Below are positions 16,678 through 26,274 of a DNA stretch of 64,000 nt, piece after piece. This DNA comes from Chlorobiota bacterium (lineage in GTDB: Bacteria > Bacteroidota > Ignavibacteria > OLB7). Both the position numbers and the translations under genes were made by a program. The stretch lies in contig CP065014.1 in NCBI GenBank assembly GCA_016700335.1, positions 2,703,001-2,767,000 of the forward strand, written 5' to 3'. The notes below the pieces were generated by a model. That model made no database searches. It was given only the letters and a program-made list of their open reading frames with translations, and had not been told where the DNA came from. Within the stretch, counting starts at the first letter, position 1. Each line of letters begins with the position of its first letter.

Positions 16678-19077
16678 CTATTTTTCAATTACAATTTTTT
16701 CAAAAGTACTTTTACCTTTACCTGATATTTTTATAAAATAGTTTCCAGACTGAATTTCATTTAAATCAAGCCTAAATGAGCCTTGCAAAGCTGTTACATT
16801 TTTTAGTTTTTTAATTTCATTTCCATCAATTGAATTAACCACTATTTCAATTTCATCACCAAAAATATTATTATTATAATGTAATGTTACTGAATTAAGT
16901 ATTGGATTAGGTATTACAATCAATCCACCTTTGATTTTAATTTCATTTTGAATTCCACTTGTAACAATAGGTTCAACTCCATATTCAATTCTATAACTTG
17001 TATTTACTTTTAATGTGTTTAATAATTTTCTATTCCCATTTGAATAATTTATAATTGTACTATCAATAAATGAAATGTTGCCAAGTCCAAAATGAATTTC
17101 ATTTGAATTTTGCGAACCTGTAACTCCGCTTCCACCACCTTGTAAATCACGATAGAATTTTTTACCTCCTGAATATACAATCACTGATGTACCATAAGCA
17201 TCTTTAGATACATTGTTTTCAGGTCTCCCAATAAGCCTTATTTTAAGCCATTTCCCATTCCTTTCAACATTATTTTTAAAGATTTTAACACCATCATGTG
17301 GGCTTGCAACAATTAGATCTAAATCTCCATCGTTGTCATAATCAGTCCTAACTCCAGTCCATACACCATGAACTAAATTACCTAAATTCCAAGTTGCATC
17401 TTTAAATTTAAAGTTATTATCTTCTCCAGTATTCATATACATTCTTGATAATCTTCTAGGTTCACCACTTGTGCCAACAGGGTTATAGGCATATTGACAA
17501 TGATACAAGTCAAGCCAACCATCCAAATCTAAATCTAACCAAATCATAGCTGAATTCATTTCAAAGAATTTAATACCTAACTTTTTGTGAACTTCATTAA
17601 ACTCAAAGTTTTTATCTGTTCCTGGATTTTGATAAATTAAAGAAGGGTTAGACCACCTTCCTCTTTCATCTGGGTGACCAAGATTACCAACTGCTAAATC
17701 AGGCAAACCATCATTATTAAAATCACCCCAATCACAACCCAAACCATGCCCAAAATAATTAGGATTATCCGTTGGTACACCAACTACATTTGTTTGTGCA
17801 CCTACTTCTTTCATTGTTCCATCTCGCTTATTTTTATATAGAAAATCACCAGCTAATCTGTAATTAGCTACAAAAATATCTGTCCATCCATCTCCATTAT
17901 AATCACAAGGTGAAGCTGCCCAACAATCAACAGGAGTTGATTCACCATCACTAATTCCAACTTTATCGGATACATCAATAAAAGTACCATCTCCATTGTT
18001 CATCCACATTTTGTCTTTGAAATAAACTTCATTACCATTAGCATCTGATGTTCTTCCATTTGAGATATAAATATCTAACTTTCCATCTTGATTAAAATCA
18101 AACCAAATTGGTGTTATTGTAGGATAGGGGTTTGTGATTAATGTTTTTAAAGTTACGTCACTAAAAGTGCCATCACCATTATTATGATAAATTCTATCAC
18201 CTGCACCTCTTACAGCATAACAATCAATCAATCCATCATTATCATAATCACCCCAAGTGCTTGCATCTGCTTGAATATTTATCTTTTTTGAAACATTAAA
18301 AAAAGTTCCATCTCCTTTATTCTGGAAAAAATTTGATCCTATTGCAATATCATCTGAGCCATCATTGTTCCAATCTGCAATACTAACTCTAGCTGATTTA
18401 ATTGCTTTACCAGAACTATCTGTAACTCCAATTGTTTTTGCCACATCAACTAAAGTAGCTGTTGGAGGTGCTACTGAATTACTATTTGTTGAATTAGGAA
18501 AATCATATTGAATAAGTGCTCTAACCATGAAATTGTTAGCTGGACGAGAAAAACCCCATGCAAATCCATATTGGTTTTTTGTATATGGATCACTCCAAAA
18601 TGATTTAGAAGAACTTCCTCCATCTAAAGCAATATGAGGTCCGTTTTCTGTAACTTCATGTTGGATTATTATTCTGTCATATCCATCAGATTTTATTCCT
18701 AAATTTGAGACATCGATTGTATCCCAACCAGGAACTCCATCATAATTAATTTCGATTGGAGGCGTTAAAGTGTTGTAACTCCAAACCCAATTAGTAGGTG
18801 GATATGCTCCTTCAGAAGGATCACCTACAATTCTAATTGTATCTTTCCCCTTAATTGTTCCATCAAAATAAATATATATTTTCAGAATTTTAGCTGGTCC
18901 AGTTGGTAAAAGCATCACAGATTCAATCCACCCAAGTGATGCAGGATTCTTTTTTATTGAGTAACTATTTGGTTTATCATTATCATACTTCAATAAAGTC
19001 TGAGATTTTATATCGAATATGCAAACAGAAAAAATGAGGGCTAAAATTGTAGTAATTATAGCAAGTAGATTCTTCAT
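16678..19077 (-). CDS. T9SS-exported FG-GAP/ASPIC-UnbV repeat protein
   Basis: This is a 799-residue secreted protein. After a signal peptide (about residues 1-26, ending near IKSQ) and an N-terminal beta domain, residues about 220-620 hold repeated FG-GAP/VCBS blades with Ca-binding loops (DWNNDGSDD, DYDNDGLID, DFNQDGKLD, DYNGDGWTD, DLDLDGWLD). An ASPIC/UnbV segment follows (NGKWLKIRLIG to HFGLGNI). The last 85 residues form a type A T9SS sorting domain (VIPNPILNSVTLHY to FEKIVIEK). It resembles CRTAC1-type adhesin proteins and is probably attached to the cell surface. Two unusual RNA-like elements lie upstream in its transcription direction. Confidence 0.9.
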   Translation of the reverse strand: MKNLLAIITTILALIFSVCIFDIKSQTLLKYDNDKPNSYSIKKNPASLGWIESVMLLPTGPAKILKIYIYFDGTIKGKDTIRIVGDPSEGAYPPTNWVWSYNTLTPPIEINYDGVPGWDTIDVSNLGIKSDGYDRIIIQHEVTENGPHIALDGGSSSKSFWSDPYTKNQYGFAWGFSRPANNFMVRALIQYDFPNSTNSNSVAPPTATLVDVAKTIGVTDSSGKAIKSARVSIADWNNDGSDDIAIGSNFFQNKGDGTFFNVSKKINIQADASTWGDYDNDGLIDCYAVRGAGDRIYHNNGDGTFSDVTLKTLITNPYPTITPIWFDFNQDGKLDIYISNGRTSDANGNEVYFKDKMWMNNGDGTFIDVSDKVGISDGESTPVDCWAASPCDYNGDGWTDIFVANYRLAGDFLYKNKRDGTMKEVGAQTNVVGVPTDNPNYFGHGLGCDWGDFNNDGLPDLAVGNLGHPDERGRWSNPSLIYQNPGTDKNFEFNEVHKKLGIKFFEMNSAMIWLDLDLDGWLDLYHCQYAYNPVGTSGEPRRLSRMYMNTGEDNNFKFKDATWNLGNLVHGVWTGVRTDYDNDGDLDLIVASPHDGVKIFKNNVERNGKWLKIRLIGRPENNVSKDAYGTSVIVYSGGKKFYRDLQGGGSGVTGSQNSNEIHFGLGNISFIDSTIINYSNGNRKLLNTLKVNTSYRIEYGVEPIVTSGIQNEIKIKGGLIVIPNPILNSVTLHYNNNIFGDEIEIVVNSIDGNEIKKLKNVTALQGSFRLDLNEIQSGNYFIKISGKGKSTFEKIVIEK

Positions 19078-19157
19078 TTTAAATTGGAGTTGTTTTACTT
19101 ATTATTCATTAAAAGACAAATATATATATATGATAATTAAATTGAATAAAAAAATGT

Positions 19158-19256
19158 AAAAAAAAGCACCCTTTTACAAGAGCGCTTTCCATCTCATCAA
19201 CTTTAATCTTCTATAATCTGTTTTATGCAATTAGCTTCCCCTAAACTAACTACCAG
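19158..19256 (-). ncRNA. unexplained structured element, copy A (sRNA or leader with terminator)
   Basis: Read on the minus strand, this about 99-nt element has a 5' stem of TTAG/CTAA with the loop containing AGGGGAAG, then a conserved linker (AGAAGATTAAAGTTGATGAGA). It ends in a terminator-type hairpin, GGAAAGCGCTCTTGTAAAAG followed by GGTGCTTTTTTTT. A second copy lies 198 bp upstream. The conservation is in the loop, linker and terminator, with different stem sequences that still pair, which points to a structured RNA. It matches no RNA family that I recognise. It could be a small RNA or an attenuating leader for the FG-GAP gene that starts 80 bp further on. Confidence 0.5.
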
Positions 19257-19354
19257 ATAATATTTTTATTGAATTCAATCTAAATTAGATCTATACATTA
19301 TGCAATAAAATTTTAGTAACTTATTGTTTCAATCAATTAGTGATACAATGGGTC

Positions 19355-19453
19355 AAAAAAAAAGCACCCTAAACCAGAGTGCTTTTCATCTTATCAACCT
19401 TAATCTTTATATCTTCTATATAGATTTAGCTTCCCCTTTCTAAATCTAAGATA
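19355..19453 (-). ncRNA. unexplained structured element, copy B
   Basis: This is the second copy of the element at 19158-19256. On the minus strand the 5' stem is TAGATTTAG pairing perfectly with CTAAATCTA around the loop AAAGGGGAAG. The linker AAGATTAAGGTTGATAAGATG follows, and then the terminator hairpin AAAGCACTCTGG..GGGTGCTTT with nine T residues. The stem is stronger than in copy A and has changed on both arms while the loop (AGGGGAAG) is kept. Confidence 0.5.
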
Positions 19454-19677
19454 TTCTACTTTCTTGATTGCAATTTAATATTGTAATCGAAATCATTGAT
19501 TTAGAAAATAGTAAAAGTTTGTTTCAACTGTAAATTTAAATTTTCCAAATGATAATAACTTATAACTATTTTAAATTATTCGCCTGTGCTTTGATAATTC
19601 AATAATCATTCAATTATGTTAGTTTTGTATTTTAGATTTTACAATTAAACAAACAATATAAAAATCAAAGCTTCTAG

Positions 19678-20451
19678 ATGAATTTATTAGTTGAAAAAAA
19701 AATAGGTGGATACGCAATTGTAACACTAAACAGACCAGATAAATTAAATGCTTTAAGTGTTGAATTACTAGTTGAATTAAGTGGCGTTATAACTGAATTA
19801 GAAAAAGATGAGTTCGTTAATGGTATTATAATTACTGGTATGGGTAAAGCTTTTGCAGCTGGAGCTGATATTGAAGAATTGCATAATTTGAATATAGATA
19901 CAGGCGAAGCATATTCCCAGTTAGGTCATAAAGTACTTATGCAAATTGAACTTGCTCGCTTTCCTGTTATTGCTGCAGTAAATGGATTTGCATTAGGGGG
20001 TGGCTGTGAGCTTGCAATGGCATGTCATATCAGGCTTGCTAATGAAAAGGCAAAGTTCGGTCAGCCTGAAGTAAACCTTGGAATCATACCAGGATTTGGT
20101 GGCACTCAAAGGTTAACAAGACTTGTTGGAGTTGGTAAATCTATTGAATTGAATTTAACAGCAGATATTATAGATGCTAGTGAAGCTTTAAAAATTGGTT
20201 TAGTTAACAAAATCTTTTTAGTTGATGAATTGATTTCTAAATCTGAAGAGATGTTAGTTAAGATTTTATCAAAAGGTCCTATTGCTGTTAAGAATACCCT
20301 AAAAGCATGCGTTAGTTCTCCTAATTTAATAATTTCTGAAGGTGTAAAATTAGAATCTACATTATTTGGTGAAACATGTGGATCAAATGATTTTAAAGAA
20401 GGAACTAAAGCATTTTTAGAAAAAAGAAACCCTAATTTTACCGGTAAATAA
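19678..20451 (+). CDS. enoyl-CoA hydratase/isomerase (crotonase family)
   Basis: This 257-residue cytosolic enzyme has the full crotonase signature: the CoA-binding KAFAAGADIEEL loop near residue 62, the oxyanion-hole segment NGFALGGGCELAMAC near 102 with the first catalytic Glu in CEL, and the second Glu region in PEVNLGIIPGFGGTQRL. That pattern fits a short-chain enoyl-CoA hydratase, which hydrates 2-enoyl-CoA in beta-oxidation or butyrate-type pathways. It ends 4 bp before coaD, so the two genes are likely cotranscribed. Confidence 0.92.
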   Translation: MNLLVEKKIGGYAIVTLNRPDKLNALSVELLVELSGVITELEKDEFVNGIIITGMGKAFAAGADIEELHNLNIDTGEAYSQLGHKVLMQIELARFPVIAAVNGFALGGGCELAMACHIRLANEKAKFGQPEVNLGIIPGFGGTQRLTRLVGVGKSIELNLTADIIDASEALKIGLVNKIFLVDELISKSEEMLVKILSKGPIAVKNTLKACVSSPNLIISEGVKLESTLFGETCGSNDFKEGTKAFLEKRNPNFTGK

Positions 20452-20455
20452 ACTC

Positions 20456-20932
20456 ATGAAAATTGCTGTTTATCCAGGAACTTTTGATCCAATTACAAAT
20501 GGGCATATTGATATAATTGAAAGAGCAACTAACATTTTTGATAAAGTGATAGTTGCCCTAGCTATTAATAATAGTAAACAGACATTATTTTCAGAAACTG
20601 AAAGATTTAATCTTGCTGTTGAATCATTAGCTAATTATGAAAATGTAGAAGTTAAATTATGTGCAACTTTACTTGTTGATTTTGCTATAAAAGAACAAGC
20701 AAGCTCTATTCTACGTGGCTTAAGAGCTGTTAGTGATTTCGAATATGAAATGCAAATGGCTTTAATGAATCGTAAACTTCAAAATAAAATTGCAACTATT
20801 TTTATGATGCCTAATGAGAAATATACTTACTTAAATTCTTCAATAATTAGAGAATTAGCAAAGTTCAATGCTGATGTATCTGAGTTTGTTCCAGATTGTG
20901 TTATAAGAGAATTAATATCTAAATTCCCTTAG
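20456..20932 (+). CDS. coaD: phosphopantetheine adenylyltransferase
   Basis: CoaD catalyses the fourth step of coenzyme A synthesis, joining ATP and 4'-phosphopantetheine. The 158-residue protein has the nucleotidyltransferase motif YPGTFDPITNGHIDII (the T/HxGH box), the LRGLRAVSDFEYEMQMALMN segment and the NSSIIREL ATP-binding motif. Length and start are standard. It follows the crotonase gene with a 4-bp gap. Confidence 0.97.
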   Translation: MKIAVYPGTFDPITNGHIDIIERATNIFDKVIVALAINNSKQTLFSETERFNLAVESLANYENVEVKLCATLLVDFAIKEQASSILRGLRAVSDFEYEMQMALMNRKLQNKIATIFMMPNEKYTYLNSSIIRELAKFNADVSEFVPDCVIRELISKFP

Positions 20933-20942
20933 TCTCTTAAAA

Positions 20943-21752
20943 TTACCTAGCTTCAAGTACACTATCCTCAAGTCTTTTACTTTTATACCTAGCATAATTA
21001 CTTTTAATTTGCACTACCTCTAAAGTAGGATATTTTAATGCAGTGAGGTAACCACCATAAACACATCCAGTATCAATACCAATTGAGTTTGAATTTACAT
21101 AAGGTATTTTATAAACTTGATGACCAAATACAACAAGCTCAGGTCCTTTGTAACCCACTGCCCAATCTACTCTTTCAGGGTATCCATCAATTGTTTTGTT
21201 ACCAGTGATTGGACCATACATTGTATAAGCTCTTATTTCGTGGGGAGAAGCTGATTTTAGCTCATTATGCCAAGCAGCATGAGCTACGACAAGTTTGTTA
21301 TCATTACATATTACTGCTAATGGAGCATTTTCATAAAAAGCAATTAATTCATTTATCAATATATTTCTCTTTTCATCATCTAATAAATTGATTTCATTAA
21401 TTGACTCTTCAAGTCCATGATTCACTTCAACATTTCTGCCTAAAAGCCATTTGTAAAATTTCCAATCATGATTCCCAAGTACACATAAAGCATAACCAAG
21501 TTTGCACAATCTAAGTACTAACATTAAAGTATCTACAATTTTTTCACCTCTATCAACTAAATCTCCAACAAAAATAAGTTTTGGGTTCTCATTTGATTTA
21601 ACATTAGAGTTTATTATGTCATTGTGACCTAACTTTTTTAATAACTCAATTAACTCATCATAACATCCATGCACATCCCCAATGATATCGCAATTCACAA
21701 TATCGTTTTTAAGCTCGAATCTTTGAGTGTTGTTTTGAGGAAAATTTGACAT
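20943..21752 (-). CDS. calcineurin-type metallophosphatase (ApaH/PrpE-like)
   Basis: The 269-residue protein has the phosphoprotein-phosphatase metal motifs in order: GDVHGCYDEL (Asp, His), FVGDLVDRGEK (Asp) and LGNHDWKF (Asn, His), with later His residues in VVAHAAWH and VVFGHQVYK. This pattern fits bis(5'-nucleosyl)-tetraphosphatases and PrpE/PP1-like enzymes; the exact substrate is unknown. It is 22 bp downstream of rsgA on the same strand, so the two probably form an operon. It converges with coaD, and only 10 bp separates the stop codons. Confidence 0.88.
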   Translation of the reverse strand: MSNFPQNNTQRFELKNDIVNCDIIGDVHGCYDELIELLKKLGHNDIINSNVKSNENPKLIFVGDLVDRGEKIVDTLMLVLRLCKLGYALCVLGNHDWKFYKWLLGRNVEVNHGLEESINEINLLDDEKRNILINELIAFYENAPLAVICNDNKLVVAHAAWHNELKSASPHEIRAYTMYGPITGNKTIDGYPERVDWAVGYKGPELVVFGHQVYKIPYVNSNSIGIDTGCVYGGYLTALKYPTLEVVQIKSNYARYKSKRLEDSVLEAR

Positions 21753-21774
21753 TTAATAAATGGTAATTATTTAA

Positions 21775-23007
21775 TTAAGATAATTTAAGTGATTCAAATA
21801 TTGAAAGATAATTGTCATATCGTCCTTCATCAATTTTACCAGACTCAACTGCTTTTATTACAGCACATTCTGGTTCATGTGTATGAGTACACGGTTTGAA
21901 TTTGCAATTTTGAAGAAAATCTTTAAACTCAACAAAATATCCATCAAGCTCTTCTGGTAACAAATCCCAAATTCCAAACTCCCTTAAACCAGGTGTATCA
22001 GCTAACCTTCCACCAGATTTAAGTTCCAATAATTTTGAGCCTATTGTTGTGTGTCTTCCTCTTGAATCACTAACCCTAACCTCTCCAACTTTTTGATCAT
22101 TATTTTTAGTTAAAATATTTGCTAAGGTACTTTTACCAACCCCTGATTGACCGATTAGGGAAGAAATTTTATTTTTTAAAACTTTCTGAAGCTCTTTAAT
22201 CCCAGTTTTTTTTAAACAACTAATAAATAATAATTTGTATCCTAATTTATTATATATTTCCATTTCTTCATATATCATATCTTTTAACTCACCACTTATT
22301 GAATCTATTTTATTTAAAACTATTATAGGTTCAACCTCACCTAAAAGAGCTGCAACGATAAATCTATCAATTATATTTCTACGAAAATCAGGTCTATCAG
22401 CTGATATTAAACAAACCAATGAATCAATATTTGCTGCAATAACTTGCTCGGTATTATTATCTTTTCGAGTTTTCCTTCCAAGATGTGTTTTTCTTTTTTC
22501 AATATAGCATATCAATCCTCTAAAATCATCAATCCTTTGTACTCTAACTTTATCTCCAATTACAACAATTGTTGAGTTATCATTATCACCCGAAACTCCC
22601 CTTTTTATTTGGCAACTTATTATTATCTTTTCGTTTTTATCTACTTTTTTACTTTTATCAACATTAATATCAATTGTATTTGATTCCTTATTCAGAAAAC
22701 TTTCATTTTTGTTAAAATTAGTTTTAATAATTTTACTCTTATCATTTTGTTGACCTAACAACTCCACAAAATATTTTCCACTTTCACATTGTATAACTAA
22801 TCCCAAAGGTAAATTATCATAATCATCAATTCTTGAAATATCAATATTTTTTGGTTTAATTTTTTGTTTATTTTCAAATTTATCTTCATCAAAAGAGCGA
22901 TGTTTATTGAAACTTCGCTCTCCTTTTATCCAGTCTTTTCTAACTTTATTTAATTTATCTTTCTTATTATACATTATAATAACTTTATAATAAATTCGTG
23001 ATAACAA
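21775..23007 (-). CDS. rsgA: ribosome small-subunit GTPase RsgA (long N-terminal form)
   Basis: RsgA is a circularly permuted GTPase that checks late 30S maturation. Motifs appear in permuted order: NKID (G4), then GQSGVGKST (G1), then DTPGLREFG (G3), and the C-terminal zinc knuckle CKFKPCTHTHEPEC. The protein is long at 410 residues against a usual 290-350. It has a basic N-terminal tail of about 60 residues, and a Lys/Asn-rich insertion of about 45 residues seems to split the OB-fold between VELLGQ and IISCQIKRG. The first 11 residues of the longest frame are unlikely; ATG at 22974 (MYNKKDKLNK) is the better start. Confidence 0.93.
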   Translation of the reverse strand: MLSRIYYKVIIMYNKKDKLNKVRKDWIKGERSFNKHRSFDEDKFENKQKIKPKNIDISRIDDYDNLPLGLVIQCESGKYFVELLGQQNDKSKIIKTNFNKNESFLNKESNTIDINVDKSKKVDKNEKIIISCQIKRGVSGDNDNSTIVVIGDKVRVQRIDDFRGLICYIEKRKTHLGRKTRKDNNTEQVIAANIDSLVCLISADRPDFRRNIIDRFIVAALLGEVEPIIVLNKIDSISGELKDMIYEEMEIYNKLGYKLLFISCLKKTGIKELQKVLKNKISSLIGQSGVGKSTLANILTKNNDQKVGEVRVSDSRGRHTTIGSKLLELKSGGRLADTPGLREFGIWDLLPEELDGYFVEFKDFLQNCKFKPCTHTHEPECAVIKAVESGKIDEGRYDNYLSIFESLKLS

Positions 23008-23099
23008 AAATAAGTTATTATCTTTTGATTTTATTCAATTCTCAAACTAATTTTTTTTAAAAAAATCTAATCTCTTAATATATTTAATCTCGAAATTTT

Positions 23100-24008
23100 A
23101 TGAAAAAAATTGTTATTACTGGTGGAACCGGATTAATTGGTAAACAGTTGATCAAAATACTCTGCGATAGAGGTGATGAAGTAATTGCATTTGTTAGAGA
23201 TATAAAAAAAGCTAATCTACCAATAGAAGTAAAATTAATTGAATGGTCAAGTGGAATGAATGTTGGGAAATGGGTAGATTCAATTGATGGGACAGATGCT
23301 ATTATAAATTTAGCAGGATCGCCAGTTGCTACAAAATGGACAGAACAACATAAAATTGATATTTATAATAGTCGGGTAAATGGTACTAGAATATTAGTTG
23401 AGGCAATTAAAATGGCCAAAAAGAAACCATCTGTGTTAATTAATGGAAGTGCAATTGGTTATTATGGCACTCATTCTTCAAAAGTTTTTGATGAAACTTC
23501 ACCAGCTGGAAACGATTTCCTAGGAACGGTTTGTAAGAGTTGGGAAGATGAGGCTTTTAAAGCCGAAGAACTTGGGGTTAGAGTTACAACAATTAGAACA
23601 GGAGTTGTCTTAGATTTAAAAGGAGGTGCTTTACCAAAACAAATTACTCCATTCAAAATGTTTGTTGGTGGTCCAATTTTACCTGGAACTCAACCTTACC
23701 CTTGGATTCACATTGAAGATGAATTAGGAATAATATTATGGGCTTTAGATAATGAGAATGTAAAAGGTCCTATCAATGCAACAGCCCCAGATTCAGTAAA
23801 TAATAAGGAATTTAGCAAAGCACTTGCAAAATCTTTAAAAAGACCTTGTTTATTTCCAGTTCCTTCACTTCCAATGAAAATTCTATTTGGAGAAGGAGCA
23901 ATAATAGTTTTAGAAGGGCAAAAAGCAATCCCAAAGAAAGCTCTAGAACTAGGTTACAAATTTAAATTTGATAAGTTATCATTAGCTTTAAGAAATTTAA
24001 TTCAATAA
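23100..24008 (+). CDS. NAD(P)-dependent epimerase-like protein (TIGR01777/YfcH family)
   Basis: This 302-residue atypical SDR protein has the N-terminal Rossmann motif VITGGTGLIGKQL and the NLAGSPVATKWT segment. NGSAIGYYG carries the family Tyr, and a C-terminal DUF1731-type end follows (VPSLPMKILFGEGA, IPKKALELGYKFKF). The family is widespread with no settled function; human SDR39U1 and E. coli YfcH are members. It is monocistronic and ends at a bidirectional terminator shared with atpC. Confidence 0.92.
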   Translation: MKKIVITGGTGLIGKQLIKILCDRGDEVIAFVRDIKKANLPIEVKLIEWSSGMNVGKWVDSIDGTDAIINLAGSPVATKWTEQHKIDIYNSRVNGTRILVEAIKMAKKKPSVLINGSAIGYYGTHSSKVFDETSPAGNDFLGTVCKSWEDEAFKAEELGVRVTTIRTGVVLDLKGGALPKQITPFKMFVGGPILPGTQPYPWIHIEDELGIILWALDNENVKGPINATAPDSVNNKEFSKALAKSLKRPCLFPVPSLPMKILFGEGAIIVLEGQKAIPKKALELGYKFKFDKLSLALRNLIQ

Positions 24009-24051
24009 TATTAATAAAGTATAAAAATATAAGTTTTAGTCTTACTCAGTA

Positions 24052-24090
24052 AAAAAACTCTCAATATGAAATTCAAATTGAGAGTTTTTT
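24052..24090. terminator. bidirectional terminator
   Basis: AAAAAACTCTCAAT pairs perfectly with ATTGAGAGTTTTTT around an 11-nt loop. It is placed between the convergent epimerase gene and atpC. Confidence 0.92.
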
Positions 24091-24106
24091 CAATTTAAAA
24101 TAAAAA

Positions 24107-24529
24107 TTAAATAGATGATAATTTAATTCTATTTAATGCACGAATTCTAGCTGATTCAGCCCGAATAACATCTATACTTACGTTACGAGTTCTATGGTAT
24201 TCACGAATTCTTTCCTCTGCTCTAAGCTTAGCTTGTTCGGCTCTATGTTTGTCAATTTCGGCAGTGTTTTCAGCACCTTCAACAATAATCATTAACTTAT
24301 CATTTTTTACTTCTGCAAACCCACCAGAAACTGAGAATATAATTTCTTTGCTATCAACTGAAACAATTTTAACTCCTCCAATTTCAAGTTGTGAAACTAA
24401 TGGTGCATGTTTATGTAAAACTTGATAAGGTGCTGGGTTACCAGGAACAGTGACAATTAAAGCATCTCCGCTAAATACTTGACCTTGAGGAGTAATTATT
24501 TCAACGTGAAAACTATGATTAGAAAGCAT
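24107..24529 (-). CDS. atpC: F-type ATP synthase epsilon subunit
   Basis: This 140-residue rotor-stalk subunit of F1 has the N-terminal beta-sandwich (HVEIITPQGQVFSGDA, VLHKHAPLVSQL, VSGGFAEVKNDKL) and the C-terminal two-helix part (EIDKHRAEQAKLRAEERI) that can inhibit ATP hydrolysis. It lies 93 bp after atpD on the same strand. The remaining ATP synthase genes are not in the window, so the atpDC pair is split from the main cluster, as in Chlorobi and several other groups. Confidence 0.95.
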   Translation of the reverse strand: MLSNHSFHVEIITPQGQVFSGDALIVTVPGNPAPYQVLHKHAPLVSQLEIGGVKIVSVDSKEIIFSVSGGFAEVKNDKLMIIVEGAENTAEIDKHRAEQAKLRAEERIREYHRTRNVSIDVIRAESARIRALNRIKLSSI

Positions 24530-24622
24530 ATAAATTATTTAATATATTCTATTTATCAATTAACAAAATGATTAGATGATTTTTTACTAAATCCTTATTC
24601 TATAAACAAAAAATAATAAGTA

Positions 24623-26047
24623 TTAAGCGTTTATTTTAGAAGCTTTTTCTTGTGCTTCTTCAAATGTACCAACATATCGGAATGAGTCTTCAGGCATATC
24701 ATCAGCATCACCATTTAATATTTTCTCAAAACCTGAAATAGTATCTTCTAATTTAACATATCTTCCTTGTAAACCTGTAAATTGTTCTGCAACAAAGAAT
24801 GGTTGAGATAAAAACATTTGAATTTTTCTAGCACGATAAACTGTTAATCTATCTTCATCTGAAAGTTCATCCATTCCAAGAATTGAAATAATATCTTGAA
24901 GATCTTTATAAGCTTGAAGAATTTTCTTTGTGTTCATGGCGCAATTATAATGCCTATCTCCTAAAATAATTGGGTCAAGAATGATTGATGTTGAAGATAA
25001 TGGATCAACAGCAGGATATAGACCTAACTCTGCAATTTGTCTGGAAAGTACTGTTGTTGCATCAAGATGTGCAAATGTATTAGCAGGTGCGGGATCTGTT
25101 AAATCATCTGCAGGTACATAAACAGCTTGAACTGAGGTAATTGAACCTTTATTTGTTGATGCAATTCTTTCTTGTAATGCACCCATTTCAGAAGCCAATG
25201 TTGGCTGATAACCCACAGCTGAAGGCATACGACCAAGTAAAGCTGAAACCTCAGAGCCCGCTTGAGTAAAACGGAATACATTATCAATGAAAAGGAGTAC
25301 ATCTCGTCCTTCTTCATCTCGAAAATATTCAGCAAATGTTAAAGCTGTAAGTGCAACTCTAGCACGTGCTCCAGGTGGTTCATTCATCTGACCAAAAACA
25401 AGAACACATTTATCTAATACTGTTGAACCATCTGCGAGAACGGCTTCACTCATTTCTAAATATAAATCTTTTCCTTCACGAGTACGTTCACCTACACCTC
25501 CAAAAACAGAATAACCCCCATGCTGCTTTGCTATGTTATTTATCAATTCTAAAATTACAACTGTTTTACCTACTCCAGCCCCTCCAAAAAGTCCAGTTTT
25601 ACCCCCTTTTGTGTAAGGTTCTAATAAATCAATAACTTTTATTCCAGTTTCAAACATCTCCTTTTTTGTAGATAGTACATCAAATGCAGGAGCAGAACGG
25701 TGAATTGGGTATTTCATTTTAAATTCTATTGGACCCTTATTATCAATTGGCTCACCTATTACATTAATAAGTCTTCCTAAAGCTCCAGGACCTACAGGAG
25801 CTGTAATAGGTCCTCCAGTATCAATTGCCTTTACTCCACGAGCAAGACCATCAGTAGAATCCATAGCTACTGTTCTAACACGATTTTCACCTAAATGCTG
25901 CTGAACTTCACAAATCAGATCCTGATTTTGTCCTTCAGTATTTGTAAATGGAATTTTAACTGCATTAAGAATTGGAGGAAGTGTTCCATTCGGAAACTCA
26001 ACGTCAACAACTGCACCAATTATCTGTGCTACTCTACCTTCGTTCAT
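24623..26047 (-). CDS. atpD: F-type ATP synthase beta subunit
   Basis: This is the catalytic F1 subunit, 474 residues. It shows the Walker A box GGAGVGKTV near residue 155, the catalytic-Glu region GERTREGKDLYLEM, and the Walker B region RDVLLFIDNVFRF. The signature PAVDPLSSTS and the DELSDEDRLTV segment also mark this family. Length and start are typical. It heads the atpD-atpC pair. Confidence 0.98.
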   Translation of the reverse strand: MNEGRVAQIIGAVVDVEFPNGTLPPILNAVKIPFTNTEGQNQDLICEVQQHLGENRVRTVAMDSTDGLARGVKAIDTGGPITAPVGPGALGRLINVIGEPIDNKGPIEFKMKYPIHRSAPAFDVLSTKKEMFETGIKVIDLLEPYTKGGKTGLFGGAGVGKTVVILELINNIAKQHGGYSVFGGVGERTREGKDLYLEMSEAVLADGSTVLDKCVLVFGQMNEPPGARARVALTALTFAEYFRDEEGRDVLLFIDNVFRFTQAGSEVSALLGRMPSAVGYQPTLASEMGALQERIASTNKGSITSVQAVYVPADDLTDPAPANTFAHLDATTVLSRQIAELGLYPAVDPLSSTSIILDPIILGDRHYNCAMNTKKILQAYKDLQDIISILGMDELSDEDRLTVYRARKIQMFLSQPFFVAEQFTGLQGRYVKLEDTISGFEKILNGDADDMPEDSFRYVGTFEEAQEKASKINA

Positions 26048-26274
26048 ACTAAAAAATATTTTATTGTAAATTTATAACTTAAGATATAATTACTAAATAG
26101 ATGCTGTTTTGAATAATTTTTCAAAGCTGAGCATTTTAAAGTTGCAAATTTACGAAAGCGATTGCTTTAGGCAATTCTATTTTTTAAAGATTCAAAATTA
26201 TATAGTCAAACTATATTGATTTAAATGGATTTAAAATAATTGTTATCAAATAAAACTCATAAATATATAAACAT

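Larger units (their letters stand above)
19078..19677. other. 600-bp intergenic region with the duplicated element
   Basis: This spacer separates two divergent genes, the FG-GAP gene and the crotonase gene. It holds the two element copies listed separately. The rest, 19257-19354 and 19454-19677, is AT-rich with no ORF, and the latter part should carry the crotonase promoter. Confidence 0.6.
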
